NCBI GenBank assembly: GCA_036170535.1
Contig: JAVHPJ010000239.1
Location: 14,552-78,551, forward strand
Direction of reading: 5' to 3'
From: SSF53 sp036170535
Lineage (GTDB): Bacteria > Spirochaetota > Leptospiria > Leptospirales > Leptonemataceae
Length of the DNA stretch: 64,000 nt
Position 1 is the stretch's first letter. The number at the start of each line of letters is the position of its first letter. The notes under the pieces were generated by a model. That model did not search any database and was not told where the DNA came from. It saw only the letters and a program-made list of their open reading frames with translations. Below are positions 63,406 to 64,000 of this stretch, piece by piece. The position numbers and the translations under genes were made by a program.

Positions 63406-64000
63406 ATGCCCGCAGGGATTTCAAAAAATTCATGCAATACTGCGCCAATTGCCGGCGTTCTGACGCTCGGGCTGTTGAGCGCCGTGGCCTTTGCGCACTT
63501 CAGCGGAGCGACCCGCGGGGAATCGAATGCGCACGACGCAAATTCGCGATTCTCAGCCTCCACTGCGGCTGTCCATGCGCAGCGCGATCTTTTGCTGCAG
63601 GAAGAAGACGTTTTTGAAGCGGAGCGTCGGCGCTTTGAAAGGCCTTCCAGCAGCGTCCCATCGCAGAGTGCGGATTGGTCGGGCCTGGTCGCTCAGCTTG
63701 AAGCGCGCCGTGCGGCGGGCCAGGCGGCGCATGAGGAAGCGCTGCATGCCTCCGTGACGCCGCGCGTGATTTCACTCGCGGCGATGCTCCAGGATCTGCG
63801 CGCAATTATTACCGCCGCAGCGCCGCGCAATTCCGCCGTGCGGGGCGGCGCTGCCGGACCGCTTGCACCGTCGGGCGGCGGCTTCGCTCTATTTGCCCCG
63901 TTGTCAACGCCGCAGGCGCGCAACGCGCACGCGCGTCGGTCGGTCATCGCCAGGCGCGGCGCAACGCCGTCCGGCCCGGCGCTTCAGAACTACTATTCGA
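63406..64000 (+). CDS. Secreted protein, 3' end outside the window
   Basis: At least 198 codons, open at the right edge. An ATG at 63406 opens a frame without stops. The first 35 residues form a signal peptide (core GVLTLGLLSAVAFA), so the protein is exported. The mature sequence is Ala/Arg/Ser-rich with a coiled-coil-prone acidic stretch (LLLQEEDVFEAERRRFE). No family is recognised. No ATG with a better ribosome site is apparent, and the length cannot be judged. High Ala/Arg content leaves some chance that it is only an open frame in G+C-rich sequence. Confidence 0.55.
   Translation, partial: MPAGISKNSCNTAPIAGVLTLGLLSAVAFAHFSGATRGESNAHDANSRFSASTAAVHAQRDLLLQEEDVFEAERRRFERPSSSVPSQSADWSGLVAQLEARRAAGQAAHEEALHASVTPRVISLAAMLQDLRAIITAAAPRNSAVRGGAAGPLAPSGGGFALFAPLSTPQARNAHARRSVIARRGATPSGPALQNYYS

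Overview
The window reads as a chromosomal segment of a G+C-rich spirochaete of the Leptospira/Leptonema/Turneriella lineage. The support is direct. Two adjacent FlaA periplasmic-flagellum sheath genes lie at 38.7-40.6 kb. A DUF1554 lipoprotein, a family I know mainly from Leptospira, lies at 3.1 kb. Three SpoIIE/RsbU-type phosphatases of different build, several lipoproteins with relaxed lipoboxes, an LPS heptose epimerase (hldD) and a reverse-transsulfuration cbs-cgl pair fit the same group. I cannot name the genus. One tRNA (Ala-GGC) is present. I saw no rRNA, IS element, prophage or CRISPR array.

Layout. 0-9.5 kb holds a TIM-barrel glycosidase-like membrane protein, an EAL protein, the DUF1554 lipoprotein, an ammonium transporter behind a GAF-SpoIIE-TPR phosphatase, a PilZ protein, and an alpha/beta hydrolase that appears to start at ATT. 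9.9-17 kb is a tight four-gene run: a TPR membrane protein, a GAF-SpoIIE-HATPase fusion, a STAS antagonist and a large glycosidase-like protein. It looks like a partner-switching signalling operon. 17-29.5 kb carries cutA, a hydrolase, a ferritin-like/Fe-S/CDGSH fusion, an acyl-CoA synthetase, pyrF, sdhCAB, a beta-helix protein and a small lipoprotein. 29.5-38.6 kb carries an rRNA/tRNA methyltransferase, cgl, cbs, a GNAT enzyme, pyrC, a flavin reductase, a methyltransferase, an SDR, an acyltransferase and a broken Uma2 gene. 38.7-44.4 kb carries the flaA pair behind a sigma-28-like promoter, a ParA ATPase, recQ and hldD. 44.4-51.4 kb is the most accessory-looking part: an intact Uma2 gene, a membrane AraC regulator, a CocE-like lipoprotein and a three-gene module whose first product ends in a colicin E3-like ribosome-inactivating RNase domain. 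51.5-64 kb returns to signalling and metabolism: an adenylate cyclase, an HDAC-like deacetylase, bioF, an SH3 lipoprotein, carbonic anhydrase, a 7TM-DISM phosphatase with a TPR partner, a propeller lipoprotein, an ATP-grasp-like protein and a secreted protein cut by the window end.

Most notable items: (1) the E3-like toxin module at 48.4-50.5 kb, with all four catalytic positions of colicin E3 recognisable; (2) a compact promoter-hairpin-U-tract unit at 7.48-7.60 kb that looks like an undescribed small RNA; (3) an ideally placed AGGAGG before an ATT codon that restores a full-length hydrolase; (4) the phosphatase-kinase fusion next to its likely STAS substrate; (5) a protein joining a diiron ferritin-like fold to three Fe-S modules.
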